NCBI RefSeq assembly: GCF_036226665.1
Contig: NZ_CP109007.1
Span: 1 to 64,000 of the forward strand
Length of the DNA stretch: 64,000 nucleotides
Origin: Streptomyces sp. NBC_00691
GTDB lineage: Bacteria > Actinomycetota > Actinomycetes > Streptomycetales > Streptomycetaceae
Direction of reading: 5' to 3'
Shown: piece by piece, positions 7,960 through 15,978 of the stretch
How positions within the stretch are numbered: the first letter of the stretch is position 1
How the letters are laid out: every line of letters starts with the position of its first letter
Made by a program: the position numbers and the translations under genes
The notes under the pieces: model-generated
The model's database searches: none
Told to the model about the DNA's origin: nothing
What the model saw: only the letters and a program-made list of their open reading frames with translations

Positions 7960-8667
7960 CTAACGGCACGGTCCGGTCAGACGAGCCGTGCAGATGGCGG
8001 CGCGTACGACGCCGAGGCCCTGGATCCGTGGGCCTTGGTGGTGGCCGACGTGCCAGGCGATGCGCCCGGCGCAGCGTAGGCGGCGGTCGAGGCTGTATGG
8101 GGGGCTGAGGGCGCGGCCGAGGGCGTCGAGTGCGTTGGTCTCGGCGGGGTCGAGGTGGGCGAGGGCGGGCCGCAGGTGGCGGCGCAGAGTCAGACCGGGG
8201 TTGGGGGTGGAGTCGTCGGCGGGGGTGTCGCCGGGCAGGGGCCACAGGGCGGCGAGGGCGCGGGCGACGGGCTGGAGTTCGTCGGGGCCGTGGGCGTGTG
8301 TGAGGCGCTGGTAGAGGTGGCGGGCGGCGATCTCCGCGCCGAGCATGACCGCGCCGACGGTCCAGTTGTGGGCTTCGGGGACGGGGCTGTGCCGGTCGGG
8401 GAGCTGGAGGCGCTGGCTGCAACCCGTGGCCCGGATGACGGCGAGGAGGTCGGGCTTGCTGATCTGGTTGTCCTCGTGGGGCGGGCTCCAGGTCAGGAGG
8501 GTGCCGATCATGCCCCGGTGGCGGGGGGTGAGGACTGCGGTGGGGCCCTGGGTGTCGGGGCCGAACAGGAGGCGGGCGTAGGAGAGGTCTTCGGCGTAGA
8601 ACTCCCGGGCCGCTGTGCTGGCGGGTTGGGCGTCTGAGGGCCGGACGAGGGCGATCTTGTTGTGCAT
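7960..8667 (-). CDS. Hypothetical protein, paralogue of its upstream neighbour
   Basis: A 235-residue protein of unknown function. Residues about 105-150 (AVMLGAEIAARHLYQRL ... LWPLPG) closely match the product of the gene just upstream (VVMLGGEIAARYLYQRL ... LWPPPG), and both share a following proline-rich turn and a C-terminal helical region, so the pair arose by tandem duplication. Its ATG overlaps the upstream stop as TGATG, which implies translational coupling. No signal, membrane segment or catalytic motif is visible. Confidence 0.75.
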   Translation of the reverse strand: MHNKIALVRPSDAQPASTAAREFYAEDLSYARLLFGPDTQGPTAVLTPRHRGMIGTLLTWSPPHEDNQISKPDLLAVIRATGCSQRLQLPDRHSPVPEAHNWTVGAVMLGAEIAARHLYQRLTHAHGPDELQPVARALAALWPLPGDTPADDSTPNPGLTLRRHLRPALAHLDPAETNALDALGRALSPPYSLDRRLRCAGRIAWHVGHHQGPRIQGLGVVRAAICTARLTGPCR

Positions 8668-9377
8668 CAGGTCCCCGGGGTGAGGAGGGCTGGTGGCGGT
8701 GAGAGGTGCGTGGCCGTGCGTGAGGTGAGGACCGATTCGCGGACGGTGGGGAGGTCGCCGCTGCGGAGGTCCTGGGGGCGGCCGGCGGCACTGTTGCAGA
8801 TCCGTGCCGTGCAGCGGAGCTGCATTTCCTGGTCCTCGCAGAACGCGCCGGCGAGGGCGCGCAGGGCCCGGATGTCGCCGGGGGTGAACAGGTGATTCAT
8901 GGGGCCGCTGACCAGTCGCGCCAGGCTCATGCCGGGGTGGCCGGGGTGCCTGGGAGGCTCTTCGCCCGGTGGGGGCCACAGGATGCTGATGGCGGTGGCG
9001 AGCGGCTCCAGCCCGTAGGGGCCGTGTTGGCGGATGAGGCGCTGGTAGAGGTAGCGGGCGGCGATCTCGCCCCCGAGCATGACCACCCCGATCGGCATGA
9101 TGGTGCTGCGGGGATCTTCCCGGTACGTGCGGCCCATCGCGCGGATCACGGCCAGGCGGCGGACGTCGTCGTCGCACCCGCCCGGGGTGTTGCTGATCAG
9201 GACGGTGCCGACGGCCGCCTGGTCCCGGTCGAACAGGGTCCGGCCGGGGCCCATGTCGGGGACCTGGAAGAGCAGGTTGATGAGGTAGTCGGTAGTCCGG
9301 GTCCGCTCGACGAGGTCGGTGGCCGCGGCGATGTCGTCCGGGGTGACCCGGGCGCCGTGTCCGGGGCCGAAGTTCAC
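8667..9377 (-). CDS. Hypothetical protein, tandem paralogue
   Basis: A 236-residue protein paired with the downstream paralogue. The conserved block is at about residues 97-140. The N-terminal part contains ISNTPGGCDDDVRRL, aligned with ISKPDLLAVIRATGCSQRL in the other copy, suggesting a shared helix. Its GTG start overlaps the stop of the preceding HTH gene as GTGA. Third gene of the operon that begins near 11209. Function unknown. Confidence 0.75.
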   Translation of the reverse strand: MNFGPGHGARVTPDDIAAATDLVERTRTTDYLINLLFQVPDMGPGRTLFDRDQAAVGTVLISNTPGGCDDDVRRLAVIRAMGRTYREDPRSTIMPIGVVMLGGEIAARYLYQRLIRQHGPYGLEPLATAISILWPPPGEEPPRHPGHPGMSLARLVSGPMNHLFTPGDIRALRALAGAFCEDQEMQLRCTARICNSAAGRPQDLRSGDLPTVRESVLTSRTATHLSPPPALLTPGT

Positions 9378-10372
9378 GCCGCCCCCTCGGTGAGGGAGGG
9401 CGGGACCTGGCCGGTGGTGCGCAGGTGGTGGATGGCGTCGGCGAGTTCACCGCAGGCCTGCCGGTGCGCGGCGTGGATCTCCTCGTCCCCGCCGGGAGCG
9501 TGGGTGGTGGTGGCCTGGCGGCGCATCTCCACCCACAGGGCCGCGAGGAAGGCGTCCGCGCCGTCGGTGACCGCGAGTGCGGTGGGCTGGCGCTCGTCCT
9601 CGGCCGTCTCCTCCGGCGTCGGCTCGCGGTTGATCATGGCCTCCACGTACTCCTCCGTGGACGCGAAGTCCTCCTCGTTGGGGAGGTCGGGCATCAGGGC
9701 TGTGGGGGCGGCGTTGGTGACGATGTACCGCGCGGTGTGCCACCACACGCGGTGGGCGGCCCTTGTGGTGCTGCTGGTGACGTCGGCGGCGAGGGCGCGG
9801 GCGCGGGCGTCGACGGCGCGGGCGAAGTCTTCGAGGACGGGGTCCCAGTTGTGGGCGATGGCGGACAGGGTGATGTTCCCGGCCGGGCGGATGCGGCGCA
9901 GGGTGTCGAGACCGACGCCGGTCGTCTCGGCGACGGTGACCGGGTCCACGCCGGCGGCGAGTGCGCCGAGGAGGAAGACGTCCCGCTGGTCGGTGATCTC
10001 CTGTTGGCGCAGTGTCCAGTTCTCCAGGGCGGTCACGGCGAACTCGGCGCTCTCGAACCGTAGGGCGGGCTGGGGCTGCTCGGCTGCGGACGGCGCCGGG
10101 CGGGCCGCACCGCCGTCCTTGTGCCGCTTCACGCGCTTGTGGAGGGCCTGCGCGGTCAGGCCGACTTCGCGGGCGGCGGCGGCGACGTTCCCGCCGTGCT
10201 GGGCGATCAGCTCGTTCAGGGCGCCGCTGGCCTCGTCCTCGAACGGGGCGGCGGCAGCTGCGGCGGCGGCCTCGGACGCGGCGCGGGCGAGCTGGAAACG
10301 GCGGGCTGGATCCGGGTCGGCCGCGAGACGGGCCGCGAGGCTCAGGGGGGTGTCGGTCACGTGATGCTCCAT
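9374..10372 (-). CDS. HTH-containing hypothetical protein
   Basis: A 332-residue, alanine-rich, acidic protein. Residues 53-83 (LNELIAQHGGNVAAAAREVGLTAQALHKRVKRHK, quoted only by its ends here) form a Fis-like helix-turn-helix. A second one is likely around 140-165 (DPVTVAETTG...LDTLRRI). The C-terminal half is helical without known motifs. It overlaps the next gene by four bases (GTGA), so it is co-translated with the paralogue pair and may regulate or partner it. ATG at 10372; MEHH start has only a modest ribosome site. Confidence 0.75.
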   Translation of the reverse strand: MEHHVTDTPLSLAARLAADPDPARRFQLARAASEAAAAAAAAPFEDEASGALNELIAQHGGNVAAAAREVGLTAQALHKRVKRHKDGGAARPAPSAAEQPQPALRFESAEFAVTALENWTLRQQEITDQRDVFLLGALAAGVDPVTVAETTGVGLDTLRRIRPAGNITLSAIAHNWDPVLEDFARAVDARARALAADVTSSTTRAAHRVWWHTARYIVTNAAPTALMPDLPNEEDFASTEEYVEAMINREPTPEETAEDERQPTALAVTDGADAFLAALWVEMRRQATTTHAPGGDEEIHAAHRQACGELADAIHHLRTTGQVPPSLTEGAA

Positions 10373-10392
10373 CTGTTCGTCGTTGGGGAAAG

Positions 10393-10421
10393 GGGCCCGG
10401 CCGCACGCGGCGGCCGGGCCC
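10393..10421. terminator. Hairpin between operon genes
   Basis: GGGCCCGGCCG / CGGCCGGGCCC, 11 perfect pairs with a seven-base loop, in the gap between the 257-residue gene and the HTH gene. It may attenuate rather than end the operon transcript. Confidence 0.55.
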
Positions 10422-10435
10422 GCAGGCGGGGCCGG

Positions 10436-11209
10436 TCAGAGCCGGCCGGTCTCCTCGGAGTGGCCCGCGAACTCCCGCTCCTGGTCCTGCGCGATCTGGG
10501 TCAGCCGCCGGCGGTACTCCTCGATCTGCTGCGCGGTCGGCCGCTCCTCGGGCACCGCGTGCGACGCGGTGAACGTCGCCTCGCCGTCCTCGCCGACCCA
10601 GGTCACGGTGACGCGGAAGACGCCCACCACATCCGTCAGCGTGGGCTCGCCCACCGCCTCGCTGAGCAGGGCGTCGTGGTTGTCGCCCCGCTGGGCGGCG
10701 GCGAGGGTGCGGGCGATGACCGCGGCGGCCTTCGTCAGGTCGGTCACGTCGTCGCCGTCGACCTCGTGCGCGCCGACACGAAGGGTCTGGCCCAGATGGG
10801 TAGCGACCTCCTCGCGGTCCCACGCGCCCTCGATCTGCCGCTCAACCACCACGCGGTAGGCGGCGATCGGGACGCCGGGTACGTCGCTCTCGGTCCAGGC
10901 CGGGGCGTCGCCGCCGTACTCGACCATGCTGCGGACCTCGTCCTCGTAGGCGGCGTCCGCCTCCGCCCGGTCCGCGCTGTCGGTGACCTCGGTGCTCTCG
11001 GGCCCCTCGTAGACGACGGCCCACCGCTCCTCACCCTCCTGCGTGCAGTACTGCCGCAGCGTGATCCGAACGCCGTCCTGCCCGTAGTGATCGAGCGCGT
11101 AGGACGTGCGCATCGCAGTTCCGGCGCGGGCCAGAGCCGCGAGCGCCTCGCGCTCCTCCTCGTCGAGGTCGGGGGCGACGGATTCGTAGGTCGATACCAG
11201 GACTCGCAT
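10436..11209 (-). CDS. Acidic hypothetical protein
   Basis: A 257-residue strongly acidic protein without a recognised domain. Two regions, about 40-70 (SYALDHYGQDGVRITLRQY) and 195-225 (VGVFRVTVTWVGEDGEATF), look like beta hairpins of a repeated fold; the C-terminus is a charged helix. Acidity and small soluble form would fit a phage- or plasmid-type accessory protein, but no function can be assigned. It is the first gene of the leftward operon and is preceded by two operator-like palindromes. Confidence 0.7.
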   Translation of the reverse strand: MRVLVSTYESVAPDLDEEEREALAALARAGTAMRTSYALDHYGQDGVRITLRQYCTQEGEERWAVVYEGPESTEVTDSADRAEADAAYEDEVRSMVEYGGDAPAWTESDVPGVPIAAYRVVVERQIEGAWDREEVATHLGQTLRVGAHEVDGDDVTDLTKAAAVIARTLAAAQRGDNHDALLSEAVGEPTLTDVVGVFRVTVTWVGEDGEATFTASHAVPEERPTAQQIEEYRRRLTQIAQDQEREFAGHSEETGRL

Positions 11210-11298
11210 GGTCTACTCCCTGATGGATGCCGCGGCCTCGGTACGGCAGCGGCGCCAGCGTCCGGGCGGGACGGCCATCCCGCCCGGACACCCCCAAG

Positions 11299-11337
11299 TG
11301 AACCAGTGGTTCATGATCGACTCAACCGATGGTTCAT
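11299..11337. promoter_or_regulatory. Two operator-like 15-bp palindromes
   Basis: TGAACCA-G-TGGTTCA at 11299-11313 is a perfect palindrome, and a second copy (TGAACCATCGGTTGA on the minus strand) lies at 11323-11337; centres are 24 bp apart, so both face the same side of the helix. They lie about 90-128 bases upstream of the 257-residue gene. The pattern suits a TetR- or MarR-type dimer or an HTH protein of the operon. Confidence 0.55.
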
Positions 11338-11366
11338 TCTTTCGTGTCGCGAGTTTCGACGGATGC

Positions 11367-12737
11367 TCAGCGCGGGCGGCGCAGCGCGGCGCAGCGGATG
11401 CCGTCGGCGGGGTGCCACTCCATCACCGGCTCGACGGCGCGGCCGTGGTCGGCGCAGTACGGGGTGGGGGTGATGGCGCCGCAGGCATGCCGTACGCACT
11501 GGCACTGGGTGGCGGGGGTGTGGGGCAGGCCGTGGCGGATGACGCCGCCTGTGTGGCGGGGGGAGGCGGTGCCGCGGAGGCGGGCGGGCCAGGCGAGGGT
11601 GACGCGCAGGCCACCCGTCCCGGCGCGGAAGCGGTCAATCACGGCCAGGCCGTCGGGGACGGCGAGCGGGGTGGTGCCGGGGGCGGTGAGGCGCGCGAGG
11701 GCGGCCCCGGTGTCGGCGGTGGCGAGTTGGGCGAGGGTGTCGGCGTCGGTGTCGGTCATCCACCCGGACAGCCGGTCCTCGCCGGTCGGGTCGTCCGTCA
11801 GCTCTAGCAGTGGATCGTCCATGCGCAGGCGCTCGGCCGCCCCCGCGCCGAGGGACGGGCGGACAGTGAGGGTGGCGGCGGGAACGCTGGAGGGAACGGC
11901 GATCTTGTCGTGGGCGAGGAGCCAGGCGACGACGTCGCCCAGGGCGAACTCCGGGTGCGTCTCGCTGCCGCCGGCGGGGGCGGGGAAGTCGGGGTGCCGG
12001 CGGCGCCAGTTGACCACCGCCGCCCGGCCGACATGGGCGATCCGCGCGACCCCGGCCAGGAACACCCGGGCCTCGGTGTGCGGGTCGGGGGTGAGGGCGG
12101 CGAGCGGGGAGCGGCGGCCCGGGGCGAGGGTGCGCAAGGCGTGCCAGTCGACGGACAGGCGGGTGAGGGGCAGCAGGGCGACGTCCTCGCCGGAGAACAG
12201 CGGGACCGTGGTCCAGCCGCCGTGGCGCTTGTAGTCGATGTCGACCGTGGCGGTGGGGGTGATCCAGCCCAGGCGGACGACCTGATCGAAGTCGGTGCGG
12301 CGGACGCCGAGGCGGTGGGCGGCTTGGTCAGGGCCGAGGGGGACGTGGCGGTCCAGGAGGGCTGGCAGGTCACGGCGGCGGGCGAGGGCGGCGACCTGAT
12401 CGGGATGGACATCGGGGAAGGCCGGCTCCCCGCCGAGGTAGGTCAGCAGGCCTGCGCGGACGAGGTAACCGACGGCGGAGGCGGTGACGCGCGGCCGGAA
12501 CCGCCGCGGCTCCCCCAACGCCTCGGTGAGCCGGTCCGCCGCCCACGACGCACCCACCGGGCCGCGCAGGGCCGCGCGGACCGCTTCCGCGTCGGCGGCC
12601 TCCACGACCGCCCGGGACCACAGCCGTGGGCCCGCGTCGGCAGCCGGGACCAGCCCTGAGGCCGCGGCCCACCGCCAGGCTGCGACCGGCACCCGCAGCC
12701 GGCCTGCGGCCCCCGACTCGTCGTACGTCTCACGCAT
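11367..12737 (-). CDS. HTH DNA-binding protein of unknown role
   Basis: A 456-residue basic protein. Around residues 248-290 (HVGRAAVVNWRRRHPDFP...EFALGDVVAWL) is an HTH of the kind found fused to actinobacterial DNA methylases and plasmid proteins. The last 60 residues contain a cysteine/histidine cluster (CQCVRHACG...CADHG) suggestive of a zinc knuckle. ATG at 12737 was chosen since GGAGAG lies five bases before it; the frame is open 22 codons further up. A frameshifted piece of a close relative is at 28955-29265. It could be a DNA-end or methylation-site binder; not proven. Confidence 0.75.
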   Translation of the reverse strand: MRETYDESGAAGRLRVPVAAWRWAAASGLVPAADAGPRLWSRAVVEAADAEAVRAALRGPVGASWAADRLTEALGEPRRFRPRVTASAVGYLVRAGLLTYLGGEPAFPDVHPDQVAALARRRDLPALLDRHVPLGPDQAAHRLGVRRTDFDQVVRLGWITPTATVDIDYKRHGGWTTVPLFSGEDVALLPLTRLSVDWHALRTLAPGRRSPLAALTPDPHTEARVFLAGVARIAHVGRAAVVNWRRRHPDFPAPAGGSETHPEFALGDVVAWLLAHDKIAVPSSVPAATLTVRPSLGAGAAERLRMDDPLLELTDDPTGEDRLSGWMTDTDADTLAQLATADTGAALARLTAPGTTPLAVPDGLAVIDRFRAGTGGLRVTLAWPARLRGTASPRHTGGVIRHGLPHTPATQCQCVRHACGAITPTPYCADHGRAVEPVMEWHPADGIRCAALRRPR

Positions 12738-13354
12738 CACGTCTCTCCGATCTCGCAGCGGCGTGGCCCGCCACCGGGCCACGCCGGAAAGATGACGAAA
12801 CATCCTGATTGTGTCAATAGGCGTGTTTTCAGGGCGAGTTGGGGGCGCGCCTCACAAGTCGCGTACGTGTACGCGAGGACAGAAAGCCACCCGCCCGGGT
12901 GAACCGGAGCGGTCCCGGAAACGACGAAACCCCCGCCGTAGGGGCGGGGGTCTGACAGGCGGACGGCGCGCAGCGCGAGCGGGTCACGGAGCGGCATCGG
13001 CGAACCGTCCGGCCTGCATGCAACCGGCCCCCCGCATGGTGGCGCAGGGGACCGGTAGGGGGCATCGGGAACGATTACCAGTCGGCTCCCTCGGCCAGTA
13101 CGGAGAGTACCGAAGAGGCCACCTTGCGTGGTGGCTTGTGGGGGGGTACCGGGCGTGCGGTTGACGTAAGAGGGCAGGGATCGGCTGAATGGAATGGGAA
13201 ATACCGGAGGCCGCGCAGTGCCCGGCGCCTGCCCAGCAGGGCGGGCGCTTCCGCCGGTCGCGTGGCCGCAAATGTGAAGCCGTCCCGGTCTCTCCGGCTC
13301 GGCCTTCTCCGCCCTTTGTGGCGGGTGGGCCGGTCTGGTGGAAAGGAGGAGTCC
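12738..13354. other. Spacer, no gene supported
   Basis: About 615 bases. Near 12801-12833 there is an AT-richer stretch (GTGTCAATAGGCGTGTTTTC) that may hold the promoter of the leftward HTH gene. 12930-12970 repeats the terminator element seen at 4827. The remainder leads to the STAS gene, with no convincing open frame of its own. Confidence 0.5.
12930..12950. terminator. Second copy of the dispersed hairpin
   Basis: CCCCCGCC / GGCGGGGG stem followed by GGTCTGACAGGCGGACGGCG, nearly the same as at 4840-4866. No leftward gene ends just before it now, which suggests it is the tail of a lost gene. Confidence 0.5.
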
Positions 13355-13648
13355 ATGCCCGTGGAGCACTCATTCGAGGGCCGCGTCCTAATCCTGGGCC
13401 TTCCTGCCGATCTCGACGTCGCGGGCCGAGGGGCCGCCGTACAGCAGGCGCAGCGCCTGCTCCTGGCCCACCGGCCACTGGGGGTCCGGCTGCACCTGCC
13501 GGCAGGTCCGGCCAGTGATGCCGCGCTCAGTGTGCTCGCGCGGCTGCGCCGGCTGTGTGACGGGCTCTCCATCCCCCTGACCGTCACCGGCCCGCCCTGG
13601 CCTACGCCCATCTCCGCGCCGTCCGTGAGCCGGGGTGCATCCGCGTGA
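13355..13648 (+). CDS. STAS-domain-like protein
   Basis: A 97-residue protein with the alternation of a STAS fold: GRVLILGLPADLDVAGRGAAVQQAQRLL in the first half, then VRLHLPAGPASDAALSVLARLRRLCDG. The usual central D-S/T-x-G phosphorylation loop is replaced by PAGPASDAA, so it may not be a conventional phosphorylatable anti-anti-sigma factor. AAGGAGGAGTCC precedes the ATG, a strong ribosome site. Overlaps the next STAS gene by four bases (GTGA), so the two are made together and may act as a pair. Confidence 0.7.
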   Translation: MPVEHSFEGRVLILGLPADLDVAGRGAAVQQAQRLLLAHRPLGVRLHLPAGPASDAALSVLARLRRLCDGLSIPLTVTGPPWPTPISAPSVSRGASA

Positions 13649-14031
13649 GGAACGACGACCGCGCCCGCGCGGACGCCGTCCTGCATGCGTCCGCCGGCGA
13701 AGGCCACATATACAGCGCCCCAGGCGGAGCCGACGTCTACCGGACGGCCACCAGGCCTGACGGCACCGCGCGCCTGGTGGCGTCCGGCGAGTTCGACATG
13801 GACAGCAGCCCCTGCCTGCAACACGCCCTCGCCGACGCCCGCGCGGACGGCGCCACCAGCATCGAGCTCGACGTGGCCGCCGTCGCCTTCGGCGACTCCA
13901 CCTTCCTCCAGACCCTCGTCCGCGCCCACCACAAGCTGCGCCGCATCGTCCTCGTCGGCCCCGCACCCCACCACCTGCGGCAGCTCTTCGACCTCACCGG
14001 CACCACCGACCTCTTCCACTACGCCACCTGA
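13645..14031 (+). CDS. STAS-domain anti-anti-sigma-type protein
   Basis: A 128-residue protein. Residues 40-120 follow the STAS pattern: TARLVASGEFDMDSSPCLQHAL, then IELDVAAVAFGDSTFLQTLV, where FGDSTFL is the position of the phosphorylated serine loop (D-S-T), then IVLVGPAPHHLRQLFDLTGTTD. The family binds anti-sigma kinases of the RsbW type; such a kinase is encoded at 23531. Regulation by partner switching is inferred. GTG start within the previous gene's end. Confidence 0.8.
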   Translation: MRNDDRARADAVLHASAGEGHIYSAPGGADVYRTATRPDGTARLVASGEFDMDSSPCLQHALADARADGATSIELDVAAVAFGDSTFLQTLVRAHHKLRRIVLVGPAPHHLRQLFDLTGTTDLFHYAT

Positions 14032-14067
14032 ACGCCTCCACCGGTTGCGCCCGCCCTCTTCCCACCG

Positions 14068-14087
14068 AGCCGGGCGGCCGCCCGGCT
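14068..14087. terminator. Bidirectional terminator palindrome
   Basis: A perfect 20-base palindrome, AGCCGGGCGG/CCGCCCGGCT, between the convergent STAS and polymerase genes. Confidence 0.7.
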
Positions 14088-14096
14088 TCGGAGGCG

Positions 14097-15089
14097 TCAG
14101 CTCGCCCTCCGGTAGGCGGCGGCAGGCCCGGCGACCCGGTGTCCGTAGCGGGCGTTCAGCTTGTCGATCACCGGCTCCAGCCGCAGACGCGCCTCCCGCG
14201 CGTCATCGAGGGAGAGCTGGGTGCCGGGGCCTTCATCGGCCGAGCGAAGGTCTTCGGCAGCGAGGGTGAGACGGCGGATCCGGGCTCGTTGGAAGGCCAT
14301 CGCGTCCAGGAGCCGGAGGGTTCCGGCGCGCAGGTCTTCGGTGTGAGCGGACGGCTGCGGGAGGCGTTTCGTCCGCTCGGTGGTGCCGCCGCCAGCGAGA
14401 CGGACGGCCAGAGTGAGGCCACTGGCGATCTGCCCGCGGCCGCGGATCCGGCCCCCGAGCGTGACAGCCAGGTCCAAGAGCGCGGCACGGACCAGAACCG
14501 GGTCGTAGACATCCCGGTCGAACGCGAACGACTCCGCCGTGGACTCGGGCATCTTCCGCACCGCGACCGCGCGCGGGTCGATGCCGCGGGCCCGGGCGCG
14601 CAGGGTGCGTCCGGCCTTGCCGCCGAGGATGCGGCACACCACGGTCTCCTCCATGGCGGCCAGCGCGCCCACGGTGTGGAGGCCATACCGCTGGAGCTGG
14701 CCGGCCTGGGCGGGTCCGATGCCATGCAGCGCCTGGATCGGGAGGGGGGCGAGGAAGTGTTCGACCGCGCGGTGGTCGGGCAGGTGGAGCACCCCGGACC
14801 GGCCGGTGCGGGCGGAGGCGGTGGCGGCGGTCGCCCAGGTGTCGGCAACGCCGATGTGGGTGTCGACACCGGTCTGCACCAGTGCCTGCACCCGGAAGCG
14901 GGCCGCGAGTTCGCCGGCGTCCACACCGAACAACCGCAGCGATCCCCTGACCTGCGCGAGCGCGGCGAGCGGCGGAAGCGGCTGGACCTGCGGGGTGAAG
15001 CCCGTGAGGAGGTCCAGGACGTTGCGGTAGTCCTCGGGGGACGTGTCCGGGCGGCAGCGGACGTGCCAGATCACGCTCGTACCCGTCAT
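14097..15089 (-). CDS. Y-family DNA polymerase-like protein (DinB/ImuB type)
   Basis: A 330-residue protein of the translesion polymerase superfamily, but lacking the usual N-terminal palm motifs with catalytic Asp residues; it begins MTGTSVIWHVRC. It has the fingers/HhH region IQALHGIGPAQAGQLQRYGLHTVGALAAM (about 127-155), the RRKAG-like stretch RILGGKAGRTLRARARGIDPR, and a C-terminal little-finger domain (about 195-300) ending in TQLSLDD. Loss of catalytic residues resembles ImuB, an SOS mutagenesis adaptor. It overlaps the small upstream gene by ATGA and is under a LexA-like box. Confidence 0.8.
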   Translation of the reverse strand: MTGTSVIWHVRCRPDTSPEDYRNVLDLLTGFTPQVQPLPPLAALAQVRGSLRLFGVDAGELAARFRVQALVQTGVDTHIGVADTWATAATASARTGRSGVLHLPDHRAVEHFLAPLPIQALHGIGPAQAGQLQRYGLHTVGALAAMEETVVCRILGGKAGRTLRARARGIDPRAVAVRKMPESTAESFAFDRDVYDPVLVRAALLDLAVTLGGRIRGRGQIASGLTLAVRLAGGGTTERTKRLPQPSAHTEDLRAGTLRLLDAMAFQRARIRRLTLAAEDLRSADEGPGTQLSLDDAREARLRLEPVIDKLNARYGHRVAGPAAAYRRAS

Positions 15090-15322
15090 GCCGCCCGCCC
15101 TTCCCTGCGCTGCGCGCGCACCAGCTCCCGCAGCTCCTGGCGCCCCGCCGCGGGGTGCGGGTGCGCCCAGTAGGGGTGGAAGTGCAGCTGTGCCGACAGG
15201 TGCAACAGGCGGCGCCGGAGCAGGGTCGTGCAGGTAGTGGCGGGGTGGGCAAGCTCCTCGTAGGTGGCGGTCCAGGATCGCTGGGCGGTGACGAGGTCGT
15301 CGGGGAACGGGTGGAACCTCAT
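15086..15322 (-). CDS. Small partner gene of the polymerase cassette
   Basis: A 78-residue basic protein starting MRFHPFPDDLVTAQRSW. It is of a type that I recall next to this polymerase in Streptomyces; no biochemical role is known. The stop overlaps the polymerase start (ATGA), so the two are coupled. ATG at 15322 was chosen because the LexA-like box lies just upstream and no Shine-Dalgarno is visible, which suggests a leaderless or near-leaderless mRNA. An extended frame 16 codons up would run through the operator. Confidence 0.65.
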   Translation of the reverse strand: MRFHPFPDDLVTAQRSWTATYEELAHPATTCTTLLRRRLLHLSAQLHFHPYWAHPHPAAGRQELRELVRAQRREGRAA

Positions 15323-15330
15323 ACACTGAT

Positions 15331-15346
15331 TAGAGCACCTGTTCGA
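15331..15346 (-). promoter_or_regulatory. LexA (SOS) box
   Basis: TAGAGC-ACCT-GTTCGA matches the actinobacterial LexA consensus TCGAAC-N4-GTTCGA at 10 of 12 specified positions, with one half-site perfect. It ends nine bases before the start codon of the 78-residue gene, so LexA would block the promoter of the two-gene cassette. Confidence 0.7.
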
Positions 15347-15444
15347 TTTAAAGTGCCAGTCGTGCCGCACCGGTCGGGCAGAACGCGAGTTCTACTCTCA
15401 GCCGCCATCGGCACCTGTCCGCCCAACCCTCGAGGATGCGCACC

Positions 15445-15624
15445 ATGACCACCCCCGCCCGGCCGGTGAACCTCCCGCCACAGATGTGCCCTCCCCCGCT
15501 CCTCGGCAAATGCGCACGCTGCCACGCCGACTGCCACCGGTACGGAGTGGGCGGAAATCCCTTGTGCCAGCGGCACCAGCGCGAGGCGGCCGAGCTACGG
15601 GCGAAGCCGCGCGCGGGGGCCTGA
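15445..15624 (+). CDS. Small zinc-ribbon-like protein
   Basis: A 59-residue protein with CARCHADCHRYG and, 11 residues later, LCQRH, giving a possible four-ligand Cys/His zinc site. ATG at 15445 with GAGG about ten bases upstream. Its stop overlaps the next start (TGATG). It may bind nucleic acid or simply be a structural mini-protein. Confidence 0.65.
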   Translation: MTTPARPVNLPPQMCPPPLLGKCARCHADCHRYGVGGNPLCQRHQREAAELRAKPRAGA

Positions 15625-15962
15625 TGTCCGAACTGCCACCCGACCTCCCGCGACTCCGGACCCTGGAGCACTGGCTCGTGCTGTCCCTGGACCGCGTACG
15701 GGAGCGAATAGCCGAGGTCGAGACCCGGGAGGCTGCCCTGCGTCCGGTGCGGGCGTTGCCGGAGGGTCCCGGCTGGGTGCTGTCCTTCCTGCGTGAGGGC
15801 GGGCGGCCGGTCGCAGACAGCATCCACATAGGTGACTGCCGCCTCGCCGCCCGGCATCGCAAGCCGCTCAGCCGTGAGGAGGCCCGCCGGGCGCTGACCG
15901 ACGGCGGGATGCGGGCGTGCGAGATCTGCCGCCCGGACTCCGAACTCGGCATCCTCGACTGA
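15624..15962 (+). CDS. DUF6233 protein
   Basis: A 112-residue protein recognised as DUF6233 from its opening SELPPDLPRLRTLEHWLVLSLDRVR, the central IHIGDCRLAARHRKPLSREEARRAL and the end ACEICRPDSELGILD. The family is widespread on Streptomyces plasmids and arms, often in several copies. The single Cys in HIGDC and the CxxC near the end (ACEIC) could bind a metal. Function unknown. Translationally coupled to the zinc-ribbon gene. Confidence 0.85.
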   Translation: MSELPPDLPRLRTLEHWLVLSLDRVRERIAEVETREAALRPVRALPEGPGWVLSFLREGGRPVADSIHIGDCRLAARHRKPLSREEARRALTDGGMRACEICRPDSELGILD

Positions 15963-15978
15963 CCTGCCGGTGCCGCGC

